From positions 1 through 53,540 of the forward strand of contig CALHSW010000024.1 in NCBI GenBank assembly GCA_938038735.1: a stretch of DNA of 53,540 nucleotides, written 5' to 3'. Of the stretch, positions 1-7,359 are shown piece after piece. Below the pieces are notes generated by a model. That model did no database searches and had not been told where the DNA came from. It saw nothing but the letters and a program-made list of their open reading frames with translations. The translations under genes were made by a program, and so were the position numbers. Position 1 is the stretch's first letter. Each line of letters begins with the position of its first letter. This DNA is from an uncultured Bacteroidia bacterium. Its GTDB lineage: Bacteria > Bacteroidota > Bacteroidia > Bacteroidales > CAJPTX01.

Positions 1-2
1 AC

Positions 3-329
3 TCATTTTACTGGCATAAAATCCAAATTGATACCCGTCCATTCACTCATTTGTTGGGTGGTAGGATAGGTTCTTGTAACAGCGATTTCGCCGTCCACTA
101 AAGTAATAGGCAGTGCATCCGCTCCATGCTTTTGCAGATGCTCGTTTACTGTTTTATTACTTACATACGCTTGCGGTTCGTCACGTAAATTGTGACGGGT
201 AACGATGATACCCCGTTTCTTCAATGTTTCAATAACAACCGCAATACGCATTAATTCAGGGTCAATATTTGTTCCACAAAGACCCGTAGGGCAACACATT
301 GCCGGGTCGAAAATTTCTATCTTTTTCAT
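3..329 (-). CDS. arsD: ArsD arsenic metallochaperone / weak repressor
   Basis: ArsD carries As(III)/Sb(III) to the ArsA ATPase of the efflux pump and can weakly repress ars operons. From the ATG at 329 the protein has 108 residues, and the vicinal cysteines fall at 12, 13 and 18 (AMCCPTGLC). These are the positions known for the metalloid site of the classic plasmid ArsD, which is why I prefer this start over an in-frame ATG at 359. It is the last gene seen of the minus-strand ars operon and lies about 30 bases after arsG. An arsA gene would be expected just beyond the left edge but cannot be seen. Family assignment is firm. Confidence 0.93.
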   Translation of the reverse strand: MKKIEIFDPAMCCPTGLCGTNIDPELMRIAVVIETLKKRGIIVTRHNLRDEPQAYVSNKTVNEHLQKHGADALPITLVDGEIAVTRTYPTTQQMSEWTGINLDFMPVK

Positions 330-361
330 ACTGTTTTTTTGTTTAAAGTGATACTCCATGT

Positions 362-1069
362 TTATAGATAAAAGACTACTACATAATAAATTCCTACCGC
401 AATAAAGAGGATGGCAACTATTTTACGAAACCATTTCTCGAATATTTGCATCCGGTTATAAAACTTACCCAGTCCGGCAACGCTGTACGCTATAATCCAT
501 GCGACAAGTATCACGGGTAATCCCGTAGCAATAGCGTAAATAACAGGTAAGAGATACCCACCCGTTTCCGCTGCTGACATGGGCATAAGCATACCGAAAT
601 AAAATACTCCACTGGTAGGACAAAAAGCAAGGGCGAATAAAATACCCAACAGCATAGCCCCCCAACCGCCTTTAGTCTTCTTTTTCAAACTCTCACCGCC
701 GATATTGACTTTCGGTAGATTGAGTTTTATTACATCGAGCATAAATATTCCAATGATGATTAACGCCGGAGAAATCAGCATTTCCCCGTACTTGCTTACA
801 GCTTTTTGAACCATAAACATGCTTGCTCCCTCACGGAGAATAGGGATAAGGATAAAGCCAAGAACCGTATAACTTACTATTCTGCCGAAAGTATAAAGCA
901 ATCCGTTTATGAATATCCGGTGATGGTTTTCTATGTCCTTACTAATAAATCCTATCGCCGTTATGTTCGTAGCTAACGGACACGGGCTGACCGCCGTTAA
1001 GATCCCCAATAGAAAAGCTGTAATAGCAGGAATAGAACTGTTGTCTAATAGCGATTGAAGAAAGTCCAT
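362..1069 (-). CDS. arsG: ArsG-type permease (CcdA/DsbD-like membrane protein)
   Basis: A 235-residue polytopic membrane protein with about six hydrophobic segments. It has two cysteine-proline motifs typical of the CcdA/DsbD transmembrane fold: SPCPLATN near residue 28 and AFCPTSG near residue 150. In Bacteroides ars operons the corresponding gene, arsG, is described as an efflux permease for aromatic aminoarsenicals, acting with ArsE and ArsF. The start lies one base after the arsF stop, so the two are translationally coupled. The arsG role rests on context (arsR-E-F-G-D order). From the sequence alone it could also be a thiol-redox CcdA protein feeding electrons to ArsF. Confidence 0.85.
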   Translation of the reverse strand: MDFLQSLLDNSSIPAITAFLLGILTAVSPCPLATNITAIGFISKDIENHHRIFINGLLYTFGRIVSYTVLGFILIPILREGASMFMVQKAVSKYGEMLISPALIIIGIFMLDVIKLNLPKVNIGGESLKKKTKGGWGAMLLGILFALAFCPTSGVFYFGMLMPMSAAETGGYLLPVIYAIATGLPVILVAWIIAYSVAGLGKFYNRMQIFEKWFRKIVAILFIAVGIYYVVVFYL

Positions 1070-1070
1070 C

Positions 1071-1514
1071 TTACAACTGTTTTAACAATTCGTCAATCTT
1101 GCTTTTAATTCCCTCTTTAAACTTGTCCGGTGCATTTTTCGCATTGGAAAAACCAAACTCGGTCATATTGTTTACATTCTCTTTGCCGTCTTTCCAGCCG
1201 TTTACAAACAAAGACGACCATGTAACTTCGTACTTGTCTGCAATCGCTTCATTCTCTTTCTTTGAAATATCTATCACTTTATAGATAATTTTACCGTCTG
1301 CTTTTTCTTTTGAATAAAGGCTATCCAAAAGGGCAACTGTATTTGTTTCTATCGCCCGGCAAGTGATACACCGTTGCGCTCCATGAAAATAAAGGACCTC
1401 TATACGGTTAGACTGTATTCCTTCCGCTTGGTTTTCTCCGGTCTTTTTCATTGAACCGTTACCGCAGGAAACCAAGACCAGTGTTGCAATAAGCAGATAC
1501 AATAATTTTCTCAT
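1071..1514 (-). CDS. arsF: ArsF-family thioredoxin-like lipoprotein
   Basis: A 147-residue protein with a lipoprotein signal (LVLVSC, Cys at residue 17), so probably anchored in the envelope. A CITC (CxxC) motif follows a short strand ending in YFHGAQRC, as in thioredoxin-fold proteins. In Bacteroides vulgatus-type ars operons the equivalent ArsF is reported to work with ArsE in reducing nitrophenyl arsenicals. That substrate is known from the family and cannot be read from this sequence. The gene lies between arsE (9-base gap) and arsG (1-base gap), consistent with a redox relay of a small thioredoxin, a lipoprotein and a membrane permease. Confidence 0.83.
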   Translation of the reverse strand: MRKLLYLLIATLVLVSCGNGSMKKTGENQAEGIQSNRIEVLYFHGAQRCITCRAIETNTVALLDSLYSKEKADGKIIYKVIDISKKENEAIADKYEVTWSSLFVNGWKDGKENVNNMTEFGFSNAKNAPDKFKEGIKSKIDELLKQL

Positions 1515-1523
1515 GGTTTATTT

Positions 1524-1763
1524 TTATTTGGTTATCAACTCTTTCACTTCTGTAAGGGATAACTTCTTCCCAGCTGATACGACTTTCTCGTCTATCACTA
1601 AGGCCGGAAGCCCTAAAATGTTATACTCCATGATTTTCAATAAATCTTCCTCCTTGACAAGGGTAGCTTCGCAACCTAATTCTGAAATAGCCTGTTTGGT
1701 TGTTTCGTACAAGGCTTTACAGCTTGAACACCCGGTTCCTAATACTTTAATTTCCATTGTCAT
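1524..1763 (-). CDS. arsE: ArsE: small TM0996-type thioredoxin
   Basis: A 79-residue cytoplasmic redox protein with the glutaredoxin/thioredoxin-like signature GTGCSSCKAL at residues 10-19 and the cis-proline segment LGLPALVID near residue 52. It belongs to the small thioredoxin family often found in metalloid operons. The start at 1763 gives MTMEIKV; an in-frame ATG two codons later is equally possible. It is the first gene after arsR, across a 70-base gap holding a short inverted repeat. It probably supplies electrons to ArsF or handles the thiolated arsenical. Family firm, substrate inferred from operon context. Confidence 0.85.
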   Translation of the reverse strand: MTMEIKVLGTGCSSCKALYETTKQAISELGCEATLVKEEDLLKIMEYNILGLPALVIDEKVVSAGKKLSLTEVKELITK

Positions 1764-1789
1764 TCTACTTTAAAGTTAATACAACGACC

Positions 1790-1806
1790 GTAGTTCGTAG
1801 AACTAC
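1790..1806. repeat. 17-bp inverted repeat between arsR and arsE
   Basis: Seven-base arms GTAGTTC and GAACTAC around a GTA loop, in the gap between arsR and arsE. It could be a small attenuating or mRNA-processing hairpin, or a second operator. Nothing in the sequence decides between these. Confidence 0.4.
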
Positions 1807-1833
1807 AAACAATTATTTCAAAAAAAGGTACTA

Positions 1834-2160
1834 CTATTCGCAGCACGATGTATCTTTACACTTACAGTCTCCCAAAAAAGCTGCAAACAGTTTTCGGGCA
1901 AGTTCCCAATTCTCCCGGTTTATACAATACCGGACTTTGGGCGTTTCGATTTCCCCCTGAATTAGGCCAGCATCTTTCAATTCCTTCAAATGCTGCGAAA
2001 CGGTTGCTTTAGCAATGGGCAGTTCGTCGTGAATGTCACCGAAGAAGCAGCTCTCTTGTTTTGCCAAGAAAGCAAGAATAGCCACACGTGCCGGATGTCC
2101 CACTGCTTTGGCAAACCGAGCGATCTGCTCCTGCTCTGTTGTGTACCGTTTCGCTTTCAC
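1834..2160 (-). CDS. arsR: ArsR-family metalloid-responsive repressor
   Basis: A winged-helix repressor that should release the ars promoter on binding As(III). The GTG at 2160 gives 108 residues and has an AGGAGA ribosome site 6-8 bases upstream. Longer readings (to 2319) would cross the promoter at 2191-2222, so I reject them. The recognition helix region is IAKATVSQHLKELKDAG. The usual ELCVCDL site of enteric ArsR is replaced by ESCFFGDI with one cysteine, and the C-terminus carries CKCKDTSCC, so the metalloid site may use C-terminal cysteines. It heads the arsR-E-F-G-D operon and presumably autoregulates it. Confidence 0.92.
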   Translation of the reverse strand: MKAKRYTTEQEQIARFAKAVGHPARVAILAFLAKQESCFFGDIHDELPIAKATVSQHLKELKDAGLIQGEIETPKVRYCINRENWELARKLFAAFLGDCKCKDTSCCE

Positions 2161-2190
2161 TCCGATTCTCCTTTCTTCTTTTGTTGTTCG

Positions 2191-2222
2191 CAAAGGTACG
2201 AACAATGTTTTAAATAGCCAAA
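2191..2222 (-). promoter_or_regulatory. Bacteroidota-type promoter of the ars operon
   Basis: On the minus strand a TTTG box (2219-2222) is followed after exactly 20 bases by TACCTTTG (2191-2198). This matches the TTTG-N19-21-TAnnTTTG promoter of Bacteroidota. It sits about 30 bases upstream of the arsR GTG and fixes that start. Confidence 0.8.
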
Positions 2223-2454
2223 TAATCGCAGATTCAAGTTTCAAGTGCGATTTACTGACAATATTCCAAAAAGACGGCCAACAGCGTTCTGAAGCCTCGT
2301 GTTTGTCCTGTTGCGGCACTCCGCTAACTTTTTATTCTCTATGCTCTTAAAACATCATTTTTTCTTACGTATTGCCTAATGAGATTGTTGGAGTATTCTA
2401 TCGTTCCCTGCTGCCACGAAGCGTAGGGGGCCGCGAAGTAGACCCGCGCTCCAG

Positions 2455-2655
2455 GGCTCATTGTGGCCAACGCCTAAAAAGGGAGAGATAAGCATGAAGA
2501 GCGGGGCTAAACGCCTCGCGAGGGGGGCGGCTTGAGGGCAAATTCTAGCCTGCTTCAACGCGACGCGTTGAAACAGGCTAGTTTGGATAAAAGTTGCCCA
2601 CCCACGGTGGCGAAAAAATACTCAGTGCTTTTGCAGGGGTCTCACTACAGTAGGG
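2455..2655. repeat. Dispersed intergenic repeat, copy A
   Basis: Two blocks of this stretch recur elsewhere. A stem-loop block, GCGGGGC-TAAAC-GCCTCGC at 2501-2519, recurs at 47085-47103 and inverted at 29349-29367. A second block from about 2578 (AGTTTGGAT...TTGCCCACC...GCAGGGGTCTCA, ending near 2651) recurs at about 47111-47177. Between the blocks copy A has an extra 37-base hairpin (2545-2581) that the right-hand copy lacks. No coding sequence is recognisable from 2320 to 2811. The repeat may be a mobile-element end or a REP-like unit. Confidence 0.6.
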
Positions 2656-2717
2656 GAGAGCGTGTCAAGTGCGGTCACCGTCCTTTGCAGTGATCTCGAA
2701 ATCTAGTCCCTGAAAAC

Positions 2718-2758
2718 TTTTCTCGCCGTAGCTTTTAGCAAAAGCTACGGCGAGAAAA
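2718..2758. terminator. 19-bp perfect hairpin after the MCP gene
   Basis: Arms 2718-2736 and 2740-2758 are perfect reverse complements around a 3-base loop (AGC), ending in runs of four A/T at both outer edges. It lies about 55 bases past the stop of the minus-strand chemoreceptor gene, so it probably terminates that transcript and may act in both directions. Confidence 0.65.
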
Positions 2759-2811
2759 CGCATAGCCGCAGAGTACCTCCCCCATGCGGTGGTGCATTTG
2801 GGGTACGCCCT

Positions 2812-3918
2812 CTAAATGTGGAAGAATCTCACCATTTTGTTGAGTTGCTCCGAATTCTCCGTGAGGGTGCCTGCCCTTTGCGTTAGCGTTTCGCTCTCGG
2901 CGGCCACGTTTTGGGTGACGGCGTTGATTTGCCCCATGGTGATGTTAATCTGCTCAATGCCGATGCGTTGCGACTCGTTCGCCTCTTCCATGGTCCGCAC
3001 CAAATCGTTCACATTGCTTACCTCCTTCTCGCTTTCCGCCATGTAGGTACTTGCGTTTGTAGCCTTGTTTACCCCGTCCTCCACAATGCTAGAGATTTCG
3101 TCCGCCGCGCTGCGGCTGCTCTCTGCTAGCTTGCGTACCTCTGCGGCGACCACCGCGAACCCGCGGCCATGCTCCCCCGCACGCGCCGCCTCTACCGCTG
3201 CATTGAGGGCTAGTATGTTCGTTTGGGAGGCTATATCGTTAATCACTAGAATGCGTTCCGCGATTTTTGACACCGATTGCGTTACCTCGTCAATCATTTC
3301 AGTTGCGACTTTGACCCGCGCCGCGAGCAGGTCCATTTTGGTCTGCGCCTCGTTGCTATTATTTGCGGATGCCTCAATGAGCGATGATGCATTCTCGAGC
3401 GTTGAGGTGAGCTCCTCCACGCTGGCTGCCTGTTCGGTTGCATTTCTAGATAGTTCTTCGCTTTGGCTTTGGAGCTGTCCGCCCAGAGCATTTACCTCTT
3501 GGCTACTGGTTTGAATTCCCGCCACCACGGTGTTTAGACGGCTTCGTATTCCCTCTAACGACCCAAGGAGGTCTCGCAGCTCGTAGTAACTCTCAGGCTT
3601 TATAGTCACCTCGCTGGCGAGTTCACCCTGTTCTAGCTCTTTGATGTTTTCCACTGCGTGCTTAAGCGGTTTTTGTAGCCAGTAGCGGTAGAGGAGCATC
3701 AGCGCATAGCCAGCCGCTACGATGAGGAGGTATAAGAAACCCTTTATAGCGTAATTCTCAGTTCCATTGACAATTCCGCTGCACAAAATGCAGCATAGGG
3801 CGTAGTACCCCGTTGCGAGCCCTATGCGCGACACCACCGTGTGCCTGAACATTACTCTACATACTACGTGGAGCGCAATGAGAATCCCGACTAAACCAAT
3901 AATACGAGTTAATGACAT
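2812..3918 (-). CDS. Methyl-accepting chemotaxis-like protein without periplasmic sensor
   Basis: A 368-residue signalling protein. Two or three hydrophobic segments occupy roughly residues 1-80 with only short loops, so there is no periplasmic ligand domain. A linker follows, then a long helical cytoplasmic domain with the chemoreceptor hairpin tip (QTNILALNAAVEAARAGEHG, near residues 233-252, then RGFAVVAAEVRKLAESS). Such proteins pass signals to CheW/CheA. With no ligand domain it may sense a membrane or intracellular state, or act with the divergent receptor at 4287. The start is supported by AAAGGAG seven bases upstream. No che genes are visible in the window. Confidence 0.88.
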   Translation of the reverse strand: MSLTRIIGLVGILIALHVVCRVMFRHTVVSRIGLATGYYALCCILCSGIVNGTENYAIKGFLYLLIVAAGYALMLLYRYWLQKPLKHAVENIKELEQGELASEVTIKPESYYELRDLLGSLEGIRSRLNTVVAGIQTSSQEVNALGGQLQSQSEELSRNATEQAASVEELTSTLENASSLIEASANNSNEAQTKMDLLAARVKVATEMIDEVTQSVSKIAERILVINDIASQTNILALNAAVEAARAGEHGRGFAVVAAEVRKLAESSRSAADEISSIVEDGVNKATNASTYMAESEKEVSNVNDLVRTMEEANESQRIGIEQINITMGQINAVTQNVAAESETLTQRAGTLTENSEQLNKMVRFFHI

Positions 3919-4286
3919 AAAAGAACTCCTTTAAAGTTTAACAGCTTCGTTTTTTCAATATTCAACGCGCATTGTTTGCGCTACATCTCAGCATTACCAT
4001 TTTACGCTGCGTACCGTGGAATGGTTACAAAAAGCGTTCTAAAAAGCAAGCTGCACAAACGAATTCGGTAGAAATAGCTTCACTCATGCACCCAGATTAT
4101 GCCGAGCAAGGTTATAACCCATATGAGTTTCCGTAGTAGTTTTTTGGTGGGAGAGAGTGGAGGTGTGAAGAGCTTATGAAGCGTGAAATCCTCGTGAAAC
4201 AAATACCTACTGCTTTCGTTCGTTAGAGGAGAAAATGCGCAGGGGTGCATGGTTCCATTTTGGGGGCAAATACAATTATTAGGTGT
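3919..4286. other. Divergent intergenic region between two MCP genes
   Basis: About 370 bases between two divergently read chemoreceptor genes. It must hold both promoters, but I see no convincing TTTG-N20-TAnnTTTG pair and no gene. The ATG at 4245 lies within it, in frame with the second receptor, and is an alternative start for that gene. Confidence 0.4.
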
Positions 4287-5981
4287 ATGCGATTAGATGA
4301 TGTTTCGTTCAAGAGGAAGCTGCTCTTGTGCATGGGGGGGATCCTTTTTGTGGCTCTTGCGGTGTTCGTAGTGAATTCCTTCTACTTTAGGAGGGTGCAG
4401 CGAGGGCAGGCTCTAAGCGATTTGATTATAAGGGGCGAGACCTATTTCCATGAGGCTCAAAAGGCGATGCTAGCCTACTACGGGGAGTATGAAGGGAGCG
4501 CATCGAATCCTGCATATCATAACTTTTTGGGCTATCTTGATAGTGCCTATGCCGTGCGGGCGCAGGTACGGCATTTCTACGGAGAGGATGATGGATACGA
4601 AGTGCGAGATGAGGTGCTGAAGCATGTGGAGGGGCTACGTGCAATCAAGCAGGCGCAGGTGGGGTACGATAGCATCATGCGTGCGGTAGGGGCTACGGTG
4701 ACAGCGGCGCTGCTGGCTGAGGGGAGTAATCAGGCGCAGTTAATATTTGAGTTTCAAAACGTGCACATCCAAGAGCAGCAGTTTTACGTTGTGTACGATA
4801 TTGATTGCCTTGAGGGAGCAAAGAGGACCCTCATGTCCCTGTTGCCCCGTCTCCCGCAATCTGTGCGAGTCATGGTAACCCCTTACCAAGAGGCACTTGA
4901 CGGTCGTCTCGCCACGGCGTACGAGTACACGCAACACGACCTCCCCATAAAGGGGGCGATGAATGAAGCGATTGGCACTGCGGTAAAGCAGCGTGAGCAG
5001 CTTTTGGAGCAGGCCGCGAGCGATGTGCGTAGGGCAAATGTAGCGATTGTGGGTGGAGGTGTCTTACTCCTTGTTCTAGGGGGAGTGATGGCCACGTGGT
5101 TTGCAGCGCGGATTAAGGCTAAGCTTGTAGAGTGTCAACGTGCGTTGCATGCTATGGCGCAGGGAGATTTGGCAAATCGCTTTTCGGAAGCTGAATTGGA
5201 GGGGAGGGATGAGTTTAAGCAGTTGCTCCGGAGTCTGTCGCAGCTTCAGGAGAAGATGCGTTCGGTTATTACAGACATCCAGCAAGGGTCTTTTCAGATA
5301 GCTGGTGAGAGTGAGAAGCTTAGCCAAATCGCCTCGGGCGTGTCGGAGGCGAGTGGACGTCAGGCGGCGAATACTGAAGAGGTAAGCAGCGCAATGGAGG
5401 AGATGGCGGCAAGCATTGATATGAACACGGATAAGGCGCGAGAGACCGAGCAGCTAGCGGAGCAGATGCGCGGGCAGATGGAGCGTTTAGGGACGCAATC
5501 GCGCTTGTCCGTGGAAAGGGTATCGGAGATTGCGTCTCGTATAGGTGTGATTAGCGATATAGCAGCACAAACGAATATACTAGCCCTCAATGCCGCGGTG
5601 GAAGCGGCCCGTGCGGGGGAGCATGGGCGTGGGTTTTCAGTGGTGGCGAGTGAGGTGCGCAAGTTGGCGGAGCGTAGCAAAGAGGCAGCCAATGAGATTA
5701 CTGCCCTTATCGCGACGACCCGTGGTGTGTCAGACGAGGCGGGAACCCTTTTAGCCGATACTTTGCCATCGGTGGTACGCACCACCGATTTGGTGCGAGA
5801 GATTTCGGCGTACAGCAATGAGCAGCGGCAGGGCACAAACCAGATTAGCACTGCCATCCAGGATCTTAATGGGGAGGTGCAGTCCAACGCCTCAGCGGCA
5901 GCAAAGATGGCGAGCAGCAGCGAAGGGCTGAGCGCCCAGGCAGCGCGCCTACGTGCTGCGGTTGACTACTTTAAGCTGTAG
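4287..5981 (+). CDS. Methyl-accepting chemotaxis protein with periplasmic domain
   Basis: A transmembrane chemoreceptor of 564 residues from the ATG at 4287 (an upstream ATG at 4245 adds 14). The first membrane helix lies near residues 12-32, then a mostly helical periplasmic domain of about 220 residues, a second helix (IVGGGVLLLVLGGVMATWF), a HAMP-like segment with GDLANRF, and the signalling domain with QTNILALNAAVEAARAGEHG and RGFSVVASEVRKLAERS. The C-terminus lacks a CheR/CheB-tethering pentapeptide. The periplasmic domain is too divergent for me to name a ligand. The gene is divergent from the short receptor at 2812-3918, which suggests a paired system. General family certain, function unknown. 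Confidence 0.88.
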   Translation: MRLDDVSFKRKLLLCMGGILFVALAVFVVNSFYFRRVQRGQALSDLIIRGETYFHEAQKAMLAYYGEYEGSASNPAYHNFLGYLDSAYAVRAQVRHFYGEDDGYEVRDEVLKHVEGLRAIKQAQVGYDSIMRAVGATVTAALLAEGSNQAQLIFEFQNVHIQEQQFYVVYDIDCLEGAKRTLMSLLPRLPQSVRVMVTPYQEALDGRLATAYEYTQHDLPIKGAMNEAIGTAVKQREQLLEQAASDVRRANVAIVGGGVLLLVLGGVMATWFAARIKAKLVECQRALHAMAQGDLANRFSEAELEGRDEFKQLLRSLSQLQEKMRSVITDIQQGSFQIAGESEKLSQIASGVSEASGRQAANTEEVSSAMEEMAASIDMNTDKARETEQLAEQMRGQMERLGTQSRLSVERVSEIASRIGVISDIAAQTNILALNAAVEAARAGEHGRGFSVVASEVRKLAERSKEAANEITALIATTRGVSDEAGTLLADTLPSVVRTTDLVREISAYSNEQRQGTNQISTAIQDLNGEVQSNASAAAKMASSSEGLSAQAARLRAAVDYFKL

Positions 5982-6204
5982 TTTAAAGATTTTATCGGCT
6001 GGCGGTGTCTCTGGTGAAGGGAGTCGTTTCTTCTTGCGGCTAGTGTGATTTTCCTGCCGTTAGGGCTCTGCGTAGTTGGAGGGGAGCGGCACATTCTATT
6101 GAGAGCAGGGATCCTTACGGAGCATGCTGCATGACGTGACGTTCCTCCATGGTTGGTGGTTCGTGCTGGGTTTCCATGGTGGGGCAAAGTGGCTATGCTT
6201 TTGC

Positions 6205-6264
6205 ACCCGGTTCGCATCAAATTCGGATTTCTCCGGAGAAATCCGAATTTGATGCGAACCGGGT
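6205..6264. repeat. 60-bp perfect palindrome upstream of parA
   Basis: Positions 6205-6234 are the exact reverse complement of 6235-6264, with no loop, centred on CTCC|GGAG. It is flanked by non-complementary bases. It lies about 275 bases before parA and has no T-tract, so a simple terminator is unlikely. Protein-binding site, cruciform or mobile-element relic are all possible. Confidence 0.85.
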
Positions 6265-6449
6265 ACGAAGTTGGTCAGTTGGGGTACGATCCGTTTACCC
6301 ACTGAGATCCATGCGAATTCTCTGAGGAAGGCCCCTGAGTACTGGCTTTTAGTTCGTAAATGACGAATATTCTTTTGGTGCGAATCGGTGCCCGGTCGTT
6401 TTAGCGGCAATTTCCTTTTTGCCATGAATGAAAGCCAAGCGAAAATGCG

Positions 6450-6457
6450 TACCTTTG
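6450..6457 (+). promoter_or_regulatory. Probable -7 box of the parAB operon
   Basis: TACCTTTG matches the Bacteroidota TAnnTTTG box, 83 bases before the parA ATG. A TTTG occurs 28 bases upstream, further than the usual 19-21, so the -33 element is uncertain. Confidence 0.5.
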
Positions 6458-6540
6458 CGGCTGAGTAGTAAGTGATGGGTTGCGAGCTGCGATGCGCGCT
6501 ATGAAAGCGGCAGAGGGAGCGGAAAAACGAGGAAAACGAG

Positions 6541-7332
6541 ATGGCAAGAGTAATATCAATAGCGAATCAAAAGGGCGGGGTGGGGAAGACCACCACGGCG
6601 GTAAACCTTTCCGCTTGCCTTACGATGCTCGATAAGAAGGTGCTACTTATCGATGCAGATCCGCAGGCCAATTCCACCTCTGGAGTGGGGTTGATGAAGA
6701 GGGTGGACGAGGAGGACCGGAAGGTAATATACGACTGCATGGTTGATGGGGTGGATCCGCACGAGGCGATTATCCCGACGGAGGTGCAGGGTTTGTACTT
6801 GCTGCCTTCGCATATAAAGTTGGTGGGTGCGGAGATAGAGCTCATAGAGCGGCAGGGGCGAGAGATGGTGATGAAGGGAATAGTGGATGGGCTGCGCGAT
6901 GAGTACGACTACATATTCATAGATTGCTCCCCATCGCTAGGGCTCATTACGTTGAATGCGCTAACGGCCGCCGATTCTGTAATAATCCCAGTGCAGTGCG
7001 AGTACTTCGCGTTGGAGGGATTGGGGAAATTGCTTAGCACGCTGCAGCGTACGAAAAAGACAGTGGCGCCGCAGATTGTTATTGATGGTTTTCTGTTTAC
7101 TATGTACGATGCGCGCACGCGCCTAGCGAATCAGGTGGTGGAGGAGGTGACATCGCATTTCGGCGACATGGTGTTTAAAACGATGATTCAGCGCAACGTG
7201 AAGCTGAGCGAGGCATCGAGCTACGGGCAGCCGGTGATAGTGTACGACCCATCGTCAACCGGTGCGAGTAACTACATGAATTTGGCGAACGAGTTGGTGC
7301 AGCGCAATAGTGAAGTGAAGAATAATGCCTAA
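6541..7332 (+). CDS. parA: ParA/Soj chromosome-partitioning ATPase
   Basis: A 263-residue deviant-Walker ATPase. The N-terminus carries the signature KGGVGKTTTAVNL (residues 11-23), then the Walker A' region DADPQANST and the switch region YIFIDCSPSLGL near residue 121. ParA binds DNA non-specifically and drives ParB-parS complexes apart during chromosome segregation. It begins at the only sensible ATG, is 27 bases upstream of parB, and heads a same-strand run of envelope genes, the order usual in Bacteroidales. Length and motifs are those of chromosomal rather than plasmid ParA. Confidence 0.97.
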   Translation: MARVISIANQKGGVGKTTTAVNLSACLTMLDKKVLLIDADPQANSTSGVGLMKRVDEEDRKVIYDCMVDGVDPHEAIIPTEVQGLYLLPSHIKLVGAEIELIERQGREMVMKGIVDGLRDEYDYIFIDCSPSLGLITLNALTAADSVIIPVQCEYFALEGLGKLLSTLQRTKKTVAPQIVIDGFLFTMYDARTRLANQVVEEVTSHFGDMVFKTMIQRNVKLSEASSYGQPVIVYDPSSTGASNYMNLANELVQRNSEVKNNA

Positions 7333-7359
7333 ACCGGGCAGAAGGGAGTGAGTTAGAAG

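Larger units (their letters stand above)
5982..6540. other. Intergenic region upstream of parA
   Basis: About 560 bases with no credible gene. It holds the 60-bp palindrome at 6205-6264 and a TACCTTTG box at 6450-6457. I looked for a parS-like 14-16 bp CACGTG-centred palindrome and did not find one. Confidence 0.5.

Noticed and set aside
2161..2319. Longer ArsR reading starting at a GTG at 2319
   Set aside because: It would run through a full promoter (2191-2222), and its extra residues do not resemble ArsR. The GTG at 2160 has a good ribosome site.
2376..2558. A 60-codon open frame on the minus strand
   Set aside because: It lies inside dispersed repeat copy A and shows no protein features.
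6205..6264. The palindrome as parS or as an intrinsic terminator
   Set aside because: It lacks the CACGTG-centred parS core, and there is no T-run or loop.
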